DNA of 31,220 nucleotides, taken from PALSA-1355 sp035496575. GTDB lineage: Bacteria; Planctomycetota; Planctomycetia; Pirellulales; PALSA-1355. Shown here piece after piece: positions 22,759 through 30,246 of this stretch. How positions within the stretch are numbered: position 1 is the first letter of the stretch; each line of letters begins with the position of its first letter. The notes beneath the pieces were generated by a model. The model searched no databases. It saw only the letters and a program-made list of their open reading frames with translations, and was not told the DNA's origin. The stretch is from NCBI GenBank assembly GCA_035496575.1, contig DATJEN010000346.1:1-31220 (forward strand), given 5' to 3'. Position numbers and translations under genes: made by a program.

Positions 22759-23712
22759 TCACTTCTCATCGAATACGCGTTTTGCCCGCGAGACGCGCTG
22801 ACCTAAATTCTTGCGACCGACGTATAAGTTGTCGTTCGGCGATTCCTCTTGCTCGATGGCGTATTGCTCGCGGACGGCTCGCGAACGATCAAGCCGGTAG
22901 GGATGGGTTTTGAGAAACGACAGCATGGGGGCCTCGTCGCCGTCACGTCGATGAAGCTTCACGAACATATTGGCCAGCTCGCGCGGATCGTAACCGGCTT
23001 GAAATGCCCATCGCGCGCCATCGCGATCGGCCTCCGCCTCATCTTCCGGACGAAACGGCCGAGCATAACCTTCGACGAGAGGGCCGACTGCCGCGAACAT
23101 GCGCGCGGGCGACATTTCGCGCGGATCGGATTGCATCGTCTGTTCGAAGAGCTTCATGCGTCGTAAGGGGCCTAGCTGATGGCCACGGTCCAGATGCGAC
23201 AGCTCGTGTCCGACGACCCCCACCAGGGCCGCTTCGCTGCCGGCAAAATCCAGCAAGCCGCGAAAGAAAAACAGGGTGCCTCCCGGAATACTGCGCGCGT
23301 CAGTCTGCGGAGAGTCGACCACGTAGATTTTTATGGTTCGGTATCGGTTCTTGTTTGTCATGAACGGGCGAATCGTATTGACCAGGTCTCGCAAGTAATC
23401 AACATCGCGCCCCCGCTCGATAACCTTTAGGTTCTGGCTTTCCAGTTCCTTCAGGTAGGCCTCGACAATGCTTTCTCCCAACCGTCTCTCATCGGCGATC
23501 GAGATCTCGATAGCCGCTAGCGCCTTCTGCTGTTCGTCCGAGGTCGCGCCGAATAAGCCCCTTAAAAATTGCTCGGGTGAAGGATCAAAAGGTTCCGCTG
23601 CTCGTTGCGACCGCAGTCTAGCGGCACGCCCTTGCGCAAAAACGAAAGAATGGGCGCCGTGCGCGATCAGAATCGCCGCGATGACAACTTTGAACCGGTC
23701 GATCATTCGCAT
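22759..23712 (-). CDS. M48-family zinc metalloprotease, exported
   Basis: The 317-residue protein starts with a signal peptide (basic MRMIDRFK, hydrophobic VVIAAILIAHGAHSFVFA, cleavage near AQG). The zinc site is HELSH (residues 169-173) in VVGHELSHLDRGHQ, with the third ligand in the EAEAD segment at 225-229. IPGGTLFFFRGLLDF before it is the typical M48 substrate-strand region. The layout matches BepA/YfgC-like periplasmic peptidases that act in outer-membrane protein quality control, but without the C-terminal TPR domain. A role in envelope protein turnover is inferred. Two starts, 23712 and 23706, are equivalent. Confidence 0.9.
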   Translation of the reverse strand: MRMIDRFKVVIAAILIAHGAHSFVFAQGRAARLRSQRAAEPFDPSPEQFLRGLFGATSDEQQKALAAIEISIADERRLGESIVEAYLKELESQNLKVIERGRDVDYLRDLVNTIRPFMTNKNRYRTIKIYVVDSPQTDARSIPGGTLFFFRGLLDFAGSEAALVGVVGHELSHLDRGHQLGPLRRMKLFEQTMQSDPREMSPARMFAAVGPLVEGYARPFRPEDEAEADRDGARWAFQAGYDPRELANMFVKLHRRDGDEAPMLSFLKTHPYRLDRSRAVREQYAIEQEESPNDNLYVGRKNLGQRVSRAKRVFDEK

Positions 23713-24095
23713 GACTTGCAGGGCGAATCGAGAATTCTGTAGCAGGCGAAATCAGGCCCCGACCGATATTTTAGCGCTCGTCCCGATCTTGGGTTCTGAT
23801 GGGGCGCCCTTTTGGCAGGCGCGCCACCCTCGAGAGGAGCCCACCGGGGCCCCTACTGCCAGCAGCGGTCAGCCAGCCGCCTGGTCGAATGGTCACGAGC
23901 CAGCACTGGGACACGCCCAAAGCACGGCTTGCGGAGCCGCACAATTTCGCCTTTTTTTCTGTCAGAAGGCACAGTTATAGGATTTAGTGGTTATCCTAAT
24001 GGCTGGCGGCAGCGAACCGCCGGCACCTCTTCTTCGTACGCCAAGGACGGATTTCCCCGAATTGCCGCACAGACGCGGCAGCCCGTGAGCGACCT
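23713..24095. other. 383-base divergent intergenic region
   Basis: The gap separates the M48 gene (minus) from a membrane kinase (plus). No credible gene was found; open frames here extend from other frames of neighbours and lack family features. It contains GC-rich short palindromes around 23800-23850 and the hairpin with T7 at 23922-23958. No convincing promoter was recognised. Confidence 0.6.
23922..23958 (+). terminator. Hairpin followed by T7 in a divergent region
   Basis: CGGCT (23925-23929) and AGCCG (23935-23939) pair around TGCGG; after CACAATTTCGCC comes a run of seven T (23952-23958). It looks like a plus-strand intrinsic terminator, but no plus-strand gene lies upstream. It shares GC-CGGC, AGCCGC-CAA-TTCGCC and T-run elements with 14833-14875. 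It may act as an attenuator of the kinase gene or be a dispersed repeat. Confidence 0.45.
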
Positions 24096-25445
24096 GTGGA
24101 GTATCCACCGCTGTCCCTGTTTCGACGCTCGGCCCTCTCCAGTGGGCTGGTCAGCGTGGACCAGATTATGGCCGCAGAAAAAGAGCTGCGCTCGGCTCAT
24201 GCCTCCGTCGGCACCCGGGTAGAGATCTCGGATGAGCAACTCGCGGCCAAGCTCGTCGCAATGGGCCGGCTGAATAGCTGGCAAGCCGAACAACTCAAGG
24301 TTGGCCGCGCCAAGTTCACCCTCGGTCCTTACCAGATCATCGACGCCATTGGCCAGGGCGGCATGGGACGCGTGTTTCGCGCCGAGCATCGCCTGATGGG
24401 TCGCGTCGTGGCCATCAAAGTCCTGCCGCGCGACCGTTCCACACCCGACGCCATTGCCAGCTTCACGCGCGAAATCCGCGCTCAGGCCCAGTTCGACCAT
24501 CCGAACCTGGTGCGGGCTTACGACGCGGGCCACGACGGGAATGTCTACTTTCTGGTGACCGAGTTTGTTCCCGGCACCGACCTGCGCAAGTTGGTACGAG
24601 TTCGCGGCAAACTGTCGATGCAGGATGCCGCTACGGTTATCGTGCAGGCCGCCCAAGGGCTGGCGCATGCCCACGAATGTGGCCTCGTCCACCGCGATGT
24701 GAAGCCGGGCAACCTGCTCGTCACGCCCAACGGCCAGACGAAAGTCTCTGACCTGGGGCTGGCGGGTTTCCTGGGCGGGGAGGACACCGAGGACCCGCGC
24801 TTTGGCCGGATCGTGGGAACCGCCGACTATCTTTCGCCCGAGCACATCAGTTCGCCACGCAACCTGTCGCCGGCCAGCGACGTCTACTCGCTCGGCTGCA
24901 CGCTGTATTACGCGGTGACCGGCAAGGTGCCGTTCCCCGGCGGAACCAGTCGCGACAAAGCTCGCCGCCATTGCGAAGACGCGCCGATCAATCCGCGCCG
25001 CTTCAATCTGGAGTTGAGCGACGAATTCGTGGAAGTGGTGGCGGCGATGATGGACAAGAATGCCGAGCGCCGCATCGGAATCACCGAGGTCATCAAGCGG
25101 CTCACGCCATGGGCCGGCAACTTCGTCGCCGCGGCCGGCCTTTCCGATGCCTCGGGCGATACGGCTTCTGCGCCGTCAGCGCTCCCCAGCCTGAGCGACA
25201 CCCAACCAAGCCTGTTCGACGATCTTCCGCCTGCCCCGGATGAGAGCGGCGCGAGCCAGGTTTCGCAGCGCACCGATCCCGTCGCCTCTGCCCAGCAGGA
25301 GACTTTTGCCGACCTGCCAGGTTCCCCCGTGCTCACCGGTCACGAGGAGAGCGCCTCCTCGGGCTGGGGGCTGCTGTTACTTGCCCCGGCGGTTGTGGTG
25401 GGGCTGATCTTGGTCGGAAGCATGGTCCTGAAGATCATGCAGTGA
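24096..25445 (+). CDS. Membrane-anchored Ser/Thr protein kinase
   Basis: The 449-residue protein starts at a GTG. An N-terminal helical region (SGLVSVDQIMAAEKEL, LAAKLVAMGRLNSWQAEQL) is typical of planctomycete kinases. The kinase domain spans about 79-340: glycine loop IGQGGMGRVF, Lys108 in VAIKVL, catalytic HRD (199-201) in VHRDVKPGN, metal motif as DLG (219-221), and TADYLSPE. SDVYSLGCTLYYAVTG is subdomain IX. A Ser/Pro-rich linker follows and a single transmembrane helix (about 423-445) ends the protein, so the kinase faces the cytoplasm with almost no external domain. Targets are unknown; FHA proteins such as the one at 16119-18143 are candidate partners. Confidence 0.93.
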   Translation: MEYPPLSLFRRSALSSGLVSVDQIMAAEKELRSAHASVGTRVEISDEQLAAKLVAMGRLNSWQAEQLKVGRAKFTLGPYQIIDAIGQGGMGRVFRAEHRLMGRVVAIKVLPRDRSTPDAIASFTREIRAQAQFDHPNLVRAYDAGHDGNVYFLVTEFVPGTDLRKLVRVRGKLSMQDAATVIVQAAQGLAHAHECGLVHRDVKPGNLLVTPNGQTKVSDLGLAGFLGGEDTEDPRFGRIVGTADYLSPEHISSPRNLSPASDVYSLGCTLYYAVTGKVPFPGGTSRDKARRHCEDAPINPRRFNLELSDEFVEVVAAMMDKNAERRIGITEVIKRLTPWAGNFVAAAGLSDASGDTASAPSALPSLSDTQPSLFDDLPPAPDESGASQVSQRTDPVASAQQETFADLPGSPVLTGHEESASSGWGLLLLAPAVVVGLILVGSMVLKIMQ

Positions 25446-25451
25446 CGCGCT

Positions 25452-25464
25452 CTGCTCGAAGCAG
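25452..25464. terminator. Small hairpin between convergent genes
   Basis: CTGCT (25452-25456) and AGCAG (25460-25464) pair around CGA in the 26-base gap between the kinase and the Nudix gene. It has no T-run; weak evidence. Confidence 0.25.
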
Positions 25465-25471
25465 CCCGTGG

Positions 25472-26104
25472 TTATTTGGCGAACAGGGCTTGCAGACAGA
25501 TTTGCGACCACGTCTCGAAATCCGCGGCGCGGGACAGGATCTCGTCCACACCCCGAAAACCGGCCTCGAGGATGTCGACCTCAAGCGGACGCACGCGAGG
25601 CTGCTCGACCTCAAAAAGGTGCACCACGCCGAGATGTACTTTGCCGACCTCCGATTGATCATCGTTGATTAATCCCACGCGGCGGTCGCGATAGGGCGCC
25701 TCGATGGCGACTTCCTCGGCCAGTTCGCGGCGCATGCCCTCGGCATACACGGCTTGTGGCGATTGGGCTGAATCCAGGCCGCCATCTCCCTCGGCAATGT
25801 GTCCACCGATGCCGATGCTCATCTTGGCGTGCAAGCGCCCCTCACCCTGCCCTTTGCCCCGCGTGTATTGGAAAAGCTGCGTGCGGCCCTTGGTGTCCGA
25901 GTGGCGGAAGATGACGTAAGGAATGAGCTGTTTGAAGCTGGGATCTTCTTCAACCTCGCTGCGCGGCCGAAAACTCAATTGTTTCGCATCCAGCAGGGTG
26001 TCGAGATATCGATCCGCATCTGGCGAAAAGCCCTGGAAGTGGCCAAGGCTGTGAAACAACTGAGTGGGGACGACCAGCACGCATTCGCTTTGCACTTGTG
26101 TCAC
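25472..26104 (-). CDS. Nudix-family hydrolase with interrupted Nudix box
   Basis: The 210-residue protein starts at a GTG with AGGA eight bases upstream. It has the Nudix signature as GGHIAE, then about 20 residues, then RRELAEEVAI. The normal spacing between the first glutamate and REL is seven, so the box carries an insertion of about 13 residues, and the final glycine is alanine. The metal-binding RELAEE core is intact. Nudix enzymes hydrolyse nucleoside diphosphates linked to other groups; the substrate is unknown. The N-terminus is a separate alpha/beta segment of about 90 residues. It follows queA on the same strand with 91 bases between and may share its transcript. Confidence 0.8.
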   Translation of the reverse strand: MTQVQSECVLVVPTQLFHSLGHFQGFSPDADRYLDTLLDAKQLSFRPRSEVEEDPSFKQLIPYVIFRHSDTKGRTQLFQYTRGKGQGEGRLHAKMSIGIGGHIAEGDGGLDSAQSPQAVYAEGMRRELAEEVAIEAPYRDRRVGLINDDQSEVGKVHLGVVHLFEVEQPRVRPLEVDILEAGFRGVDEILSRAADFETWSQICLQALFAK

Positions 26105-26195
26105 GATTAATCCTGATGAGCGGGCGGTTGCTTAGGAGTTGGAGCGCCGAATTGTAGAGCGACCCCCGTCGACTGCCTAGCGGCACATCCGTTCC

Positions 26196-27242
26196 TCACA
26201 CGATCAGCATCGCATCCCCATAGCTGTAGAAGCGATACTCTTCGCGGATGGCCTCCTCATACGCGCGTCCGATCAGTTCATCGCCACCGAAGGTGCGCAC
26301 CAGCACCAGCAGCGTCGTTCTGGGCAGATGGAAATTGGTGAGCAGCGCGTCGACTGCTTGAAAGCGGTACGGCGGCCGGATAAAGAGGTCGGTCGGACCT
26401 GACATGGCCGCCAGCGTGCCCTCGCGGGCCGCCGACTCGAGGACGCGCACGGACGTGGTGCCGACCGCGACGATGCGCCCCGCCGATGCACGCGTGCTCT
26501 GCAAGGCGGCGTCCGCGTCCGCGTTGATCTCGCACCATTCGCTGTGCATAACGTGTTCATTAAGCGAGTCGCCGCTCAGGGGCCGGAACGTGTCGGGCCC
26601 GACGTGCAGCGTCACCTTGGTGTGGCGCACGCCTGCTTCCGAAAGTCGGCGCAGCAAGTCGTGCGTGAAGTGCAGGCCGGCCGTTGGCGCCGCAACGGAG
26701 CCAGGCGCCGTTGCGAAAACCGTTTGGTAGCGCTCGCGGTCGCCTTCGGCCATTTCGCCGGAGCGAATGTACGGTGGAAGCGGCACGCGTCCCACCTGTT
26801 CCAACAGGTCCAGGGGTTCACCCTTCACGAGCGGACGAGCCACCCACGCGCCGTCCGGGTCTTTGAGGACCAGGCGAATGGGAAAAACCTCTTGCAGCCG
26901 CTCGTTGAGCAGCATGATTTCTTCGCCCGGCTTGAGCTTGCCGCGAGTCTTTCCCAGCATCAGCCAACTGCCTTGTTGGTCGGCGGAAAGAAAAAGCCCC
27001 TCCCAGCGGCCGCCTGTTTCGACCCGATATCCGACCAGGCGGGCCGGAATCACCCGCGTGTCGTTCAGCACCAGGCAGTCGCCCGCGCGCAGCAGCGTGG
27101 GCAAGTCGCGAATATGATGGTGTTGCAAGCTTTGCGTCGCCCGATCGACGACCAGCAGCCTGGCATCGGTGCGACGCGCCGTTGGGTGCTGAGCAATCAG
27201 CCGCTTTGGTAACTCGTAGTCGTAGTCACTCGCCAATGGCAT
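26196..27242 (-). CDS. queA: tRNA preQ1(34) S-adenosylmethionine ribosyltransferase-isomerase
   Basis: The 348-residue enzyme transfers and rearranges the ribose of S-adenosylmethionine onto preQ1 in tRNA, forming epoxyqueuosine. Family segments are visible throughout: SDYDYELPKRLIAQHP at the start, LVLNDTRVIPARL, APTAGLHFTHDLL, VGTTSVRVLESA and the C-terminal TNFHLPRTTLLVLVRTFGGD. The frame is open to 27272, but the conserved start SDYDYELP places initiation at the ATG 27240-27242. Its start codon overlaps the region of the divergent glycosyltransferase start. Other queuosine genes are not in the window. Confidence 0.97.
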   Translation of the reverse strand: MPLASDYDYELPKRLIAQHPTARRTDARLLVVDRATQSLQHHHIRDLPTLLRAGDCLVLNDTRVIPARLVGYRVETGGRWEGLFLSADQQGSWLMLGKTRGKLKPGEEIMLLNERLQEVFPIRLVLKDPDGAWVARPLVKGEPLDLLEQVGRVPLPPYIRSGEMAEGDRERYQTVFATAPGSVAAPTAGLHFTHDLLRRLSEAGVRHTKVTLHVGPDTFRPLSGDSLNEHVMHSEWCEINADADAALQSTRASAGRIVAVGTTSVRVLESAAREGTLAAMSGPTDLFIRPPYRFQAVDALLTNFHLPRTTLLVLVRTFGGDELIGRAYEEAIREEYRFYSYGDAMLIV

Positions 27243-28453
27243 TGGACCAACCTGACCCTGCGCGTGTTGCACCGCCTGGACCTGTGAGGATTGCGTTTTG
27301 CATCACGGAGCTCGAGTTCGGTGGCGCCGAGCGCAGCCTGGTGGAGCTGCTGAAACGGCTGGACCGCAAAAAGTTCCAGCCCCTGGTTTATTGTCTAGGC
27401 CCGCGCCCCGTGAGCAATCCCCGCTCGCTGGCCGACGAGCTGGAGGAATGCGAGATAGCCGTCGAATGTCTGGGGGCGAGTAAACGTTGGCACGCGCCCG
27501 GCGTGGTTTGGAAGCTCCGCCGTTTGCTGCTGCGCGATCGACCTGCGATCCTGCAGAGTTTTTTGTTCCACGCCAGCTTTTTGGGGACGCTCGCCGCGCG
27601 CACTGCGCGGGTTCCCATTGTCCTGACCGGCATTCGCGTAGCAGAGCGACGCGCCAATTGGCACTTGCGGCTGTCGCGATGGGTTGAGCCGCTCGTAAGC
27701 GGTCACGTCGCCGTGAGCCAGGCGGTCCGTGATTTTTCTGTTCGTGAAGCCGGCCTGCCGCCCCACAAAGTCGTCGTGATCCCAAATGGAGTCGACCTCG
27801 CGCGGTTCGAGAACGCCCGCCCCGTATCGCGCGAGTCGCTGGGCGTGAGCTCAGCGCGAGATCTCATTGTGTTCGTCGGACGCCTCGACGAACAAAAAGG
27901 CGCCCTGTGGCTCCTCGAGCGTATGCCAGACCTGCTGCGGCAAAGGGCGTGCGCGCTGGTCATGGTTGGCGACGGACCCCAGCGCGACGCGCTCCTCAGC
28001 CGCTCGCGCACTCTCGGCATCGCCGAGCACGTCCACTTGCTCGGTCGTCGCGACGATGTCTCGCAGATTCTGGCCGCCAGCGACCTGTTTGTGCTTCCGT
28101 CGCGGTGGGAGGGAATGCCCAACGCATTGCTCGAAGCGATGGCCAGCGCCAAACCAGTTGTGGCGACGGCCGTCGAGGGAGTCGAGGAAGTTCTCGGCCC
28201 CTTGGCGGAGCATCAAACGGTCGGCTCCCAGGATACGCAAGGCTTCGTCGCCAAATGCCTTGCCCTCTTGGCCGACAACAACCGTGCCCGGCGGCTCGGC
28301 ACTCAAAATCAGGCCAGAATTGCCGAGCATTTTACGCTCGCCGGGGCAGTCAGCGGCTACGAAGCTCTCTACACGGCTCTGTTGGACCACCAATCGGCGG
28401 CCGCGAAAATTTTTTCTGACCCACCTGCCGCAACCGACACCGCTCAGGTGTAA
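27236..28453 (+). CDS. Family 4 glycosyltransferase
   Basis: From the ATG at 27236 the product has 405 residues. It has the GT-B fold signature of GT4 enzymes: RIAFCITELEFGGAERSL at the N-terminal domain, VIPNGVDLARF at the domain junction, LIVFVGRLDEQKG, MVGDGPQRDALL, and the donor-site EGMPNALLEAMASAKPVVAT (the EX7E type motif). GT4 enzymes transfer sugars with retention to lipids or polysaccharides; the acceptor is not known. Its proposed ATG lies within seven bases of the queA start; a GTG at about 27281 would avoid that and still keep the RIAFCITEL strand. No ribosome-binding site supports either. Confidence 0.9.
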   Translation: MALDQPDPARVAPPGPVRIAFCITELEFGGAERSLVELLKRLDRKKFQPLVYCLGPRPVSNPRSLADELEECEIAVECLGASKRWHAPGVVWKLRRLLLRDRPAILQSFLFHASFLGTLAARTARVPIVLTGIRVAERRANWHLRLSRWVEPLVSGHVAVSQAVRDFSVREAGLPPHKVVVIPNGVDLARFENARPVSRESLGVSSARDLIVFVGRLDEQKGALWLLERMPDLLRQRACALVMVGDGPQRDALLSRSRTLGIAEHVHLLGRRDDVSQILAASDLFVLPSRWEGMPNALLEAMASAKPVVATAVEGVEEVLGPLAEHQTVGSQDTQGFVAKCLALLADNNRARRLGTQNQARIAEHFTLAGAVSGYEALYTALLDHQSAAAKIFSDPPAATDTAQV

Positions 28454-28507
28454 CGGCTTGTGTCGAACGGCGGCTCTCCCCGCCACCTCTCTCTTGGAAA
28501 AAGCGGG

Positions 28508-28535
28508 TTGACGCATTCCAAGTCGTCGGTATGTT
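28508..28535 (+). promoter_or_regulatory. Candidate mraZ promoter, TTGACG-16-TATGTT
   Basis: TTGACG (28508-28513) matches five of six consensus bases and TATGTT (28530-28535) four of six, with a 16-base spacer. Predicted transcription start is near 28542. The MraZ-box repeats begin at the very next base. Confidence 0.5.
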
Positions 28536-28570
28536 TGGGCGGAAATGGTGGTGCGTGGGGACAAGTGGTG
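28536..28570 (+). promoter_or_regulatory. MraZ box: four TGGNG/TGGGC direct repeats at 10-bp steps
   Basis: TGGGC (28536), TGGTG (28546), TGGGG (28556) and TGGTG (28566) are each separated by exactly five bases, ending four bases before the mraZ ATG. The E. coli MraZ protein is known to bind TGGGN repeats with five-base spacers upstream of its own gene, so this should be the autoregulatory operator. It overlaps the predicted transcription start and the ribosome-binding area. Confidence 0.8.
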
Positions 28571-28574
28571 AATT

Positions 28575-29039
28575 ATGCTCCTGACCGGCACTTTCTACCG
28601 GTCGGTGGACGAAAAGCTGCGGATTGCGATCCCCAAGCCGCTCCGCGATGCGTTGGGCCACAAAGCAGAATCTGCCTTATACCTCACACCCGGGACGGAT
28701 GGTTCGCTGGCCTTATACACGGAGGGAATGCTAGCCGAACTTGCCGCGCGACTGAGCGCCGCGTCACCGGCGGCCGAGGATGTCCGCGCCTTCGGTCGGC
28801 TGTTTTACGCCCGCGCTCAAGCCGTGGAGCTCGACTCGCAAGGGCGCGTCCGCATTCCCCAGGAGCTATTTGAACTGGCGGGGCTGGACAAGGAAGCGGT
28901 GCTGATCGGCGTGCAGGATCACCTGGAGCTGTGGGAACGGGGCCGTTGGGAACGGTACATGCTTGCAAGACAGCCTGAGTTCGACCAGATCGCGGCCGCC
29001 GCGTTCGACTTGCGCAGCCGCGGAGCCTCTGGCGCGTAA
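28575..29039 (+). CDS. mraZ: Transcriptional regulator MraZ
   Basis: The 154-residue protein has two swapped-hairpin AbrB-like domains. The first is FYRSVDEKLRIAIPKPLRDAL (residues about 7-28) and the second is VELDSQGRVRIPQELFELAGL followed by VLIGVQDHLELWERGRWERY. Both are hallmarks of MraZ, a ring-forming DNA-binding protein that controls the division and cell-wall cluster, including its own promoter. Length is normal. The operator at 28536-28570 lies directly upstream. A 265-base stretch without a credible gene separates it from rsmH. Confidence 0.97.
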   Translation: MLLTGTFYRSVDEKLRIAIPKPLRDALGHKAESALYLTPGTDGSLALYTEGMLAELAARLSAASPAAEDVRAFGRLFYARAQAVELDSQGRVRIPQELFELAGLDKEAVLIGVQDHLELWERGRWERYMLARQPEFDQIAAAAFDLRSRGASGA

Positions 29040-29180
29040 TCGCTTCCGAATCTAAATCGAAAGGTTGTGTCCGTCCGTCGTTCGCCTGGTGCGATGCCTC
29101 TCGACCATTCGGGGCCACCGAATGATCCAGAGAATCGCAAGCCCAAAGCATGGAGGGCTGTCGGGTTGCGAACCGCGGAA

Positions 29181-29204
29181 GCATGGCGCTCAATCCAGCC
29201 ATGC
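29181..29204 (+). promoter_or_regulatory. Hairpin in the mraZ-rsmH gap
   Basis: GCATGGC (29181-29187) and GCCATGC (29198-29204) form a perfect seven-base stem with a ten-base loop, 100 bases before the rsmH start. The 29040-29304 gap holds no recognisable gene. It could attenuate or protect the mRNA. Confidence 0.35.
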
Positions 29205-29304
29205 CTCCGCCGCCTCCGACCGCGAGCACAGGGATGTGCACGCGGGCCAGGTGGCTCTTCTGCTAGCGGGCTGATCGCTATTGAGTTCCTCGAGCGGCTG
29301 CGGT

Positions 29305-30192
29305 ATGGAGCATCTCGAATCGGCGCATGTGCCGGTCATGACTGCTGAAGTGCTCCAGTGGCTAGCACCCCAACCCGGCGGAACGATCGTGGACGGCACG
29401 CTGGGCGGTGGCGGCCACACGTTGGCGCTTGCCGAGCGGGTGGGATCCACGGGCCTGGTGCTGGCGCTTGACCGCGACCCCGGGGCGCTTGAAAAGGCCG
29501 AGCGGCGGCTAGCCGGCAGAAGCATCAAGCTGGCCGCGGCCAACTACCAGGACTTAGGCGAGGTGCTTGCCGAGATTGACGTTTCGAGTGTGGATGGAAT
29601 CGTGCTCGACCTGGGACTTTCCAGCGACCAACTTGTCGATCGAACGCGGGGGTTTAGTTTCGATTCTGATGGGCCGCTCGACATGCGTTTCGACACGACG
29701 AGCGGAGAGCCGGCCTGGCGCCTGCTGGACAGACTGACGGAGAAAGAATTGGCCGACGTGATCTATCAGTTTGGCGAGGAGCGTTTCAGCCGGCGAATCG
29801 CGCGGAACATCGTCGCCGCACGGACCTCGCAGCCGGTGCGCACGGCGGCCCAGCTTAGTGCCCTCGTGGAGCGGAGTGTGCCTCGCACACGCTCAGACGC
29901 AGGCCGCATTCATCCAGCCACCCGAACGTTTCAAGCGATCCGCATTGCAGTCAATGACGAGCTACGATCGCTTTCCACTGCCCTCGATCGTTTTCCTGAA
30001 TACTTGCGCGAGGGGGGTCGCCTGGCCGTCATCAGCTTTCACTCACTCGAAGACCGCATCGTCAAGGGAGCCTTTCGCGACAGTCCGCGCTACCGCGCGC
30101 TCACCAAGAAACCCGTCCGTCCGAGTGAACAAGAGATTCAGCGAAATCCTCGCGCGCGCAGCGCCAAGCTGCGCGTGGCCGAACGCGTCTAG
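29305..30192 (+). CDS. rsmH: 16S rRNA (cytosine1402-N4)-methyltransferase RsmH
   Basis: The 295-residue enzyme methylates N4 of C1402 in 16S rRNA using S-adenosylmethionine. It begins HVPVMTAEVLQWL, has the SAM loop DGTLGGGGHTLALAE, then ALDRDP, the family-specific VLDLGLSSDQLVD, RGFSFDSDGPLDMRFD, and HPATRTFQAIRIAVNDEL. VISFHSLEDRIVK is the closing motif. A TTG at 29281 would add eight residues without similarity; the ATG at 29305 is preferred although its ribosome-binding site is weak. It follows mraZ and precedes a LysM membrane protein, the expected dcw cluster order at its start. Confidence 0.97.
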   Translation: MEHLESAHVPVMTAEVLQWLAPQPGGTIVDGTLGGGGHTLALAERVGSTGLVLALDRDPGALEKAERRLAGRSIKLAAANYQDLGEVLAEIDVSSVDGIVLDLGLSSDQLVDRTRGFSFDSDGPLDMRFDTTSGEPAWRLLDRLTEKELADVIYQFGEERFSRRIARNIVAARTSQPVRTAAQLSALVERSVPRTRSDAGRIHPATRTFQAIRIAVNDELRSLSTALDRFPEYLREGGRLAVISFHSLEDRIVKGAFRDSPRYRALTKKPVRPSEQEIQRNPRARSAKLRVAERV

Positions 30193-30246
30193 ATAACACT
30201 CGTCCCGCGCGGCAGCGGCCGCGGACAGCTCAAGGAGGAGCTCGAC

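Noticed and set aside
23991..24971. Minus-strand open frame of 326 codons
   Set aside because: It is antisense to the kinase domain at 24096-25445, which has all Hanks motifs.
29067..29348. 93-codon frame between mraZ and rsmH
   Set aside because: It overlaps the rsmH start and its Arg/Pro-rich translation matches no division protein, although an AAAGG precedes its GTG.
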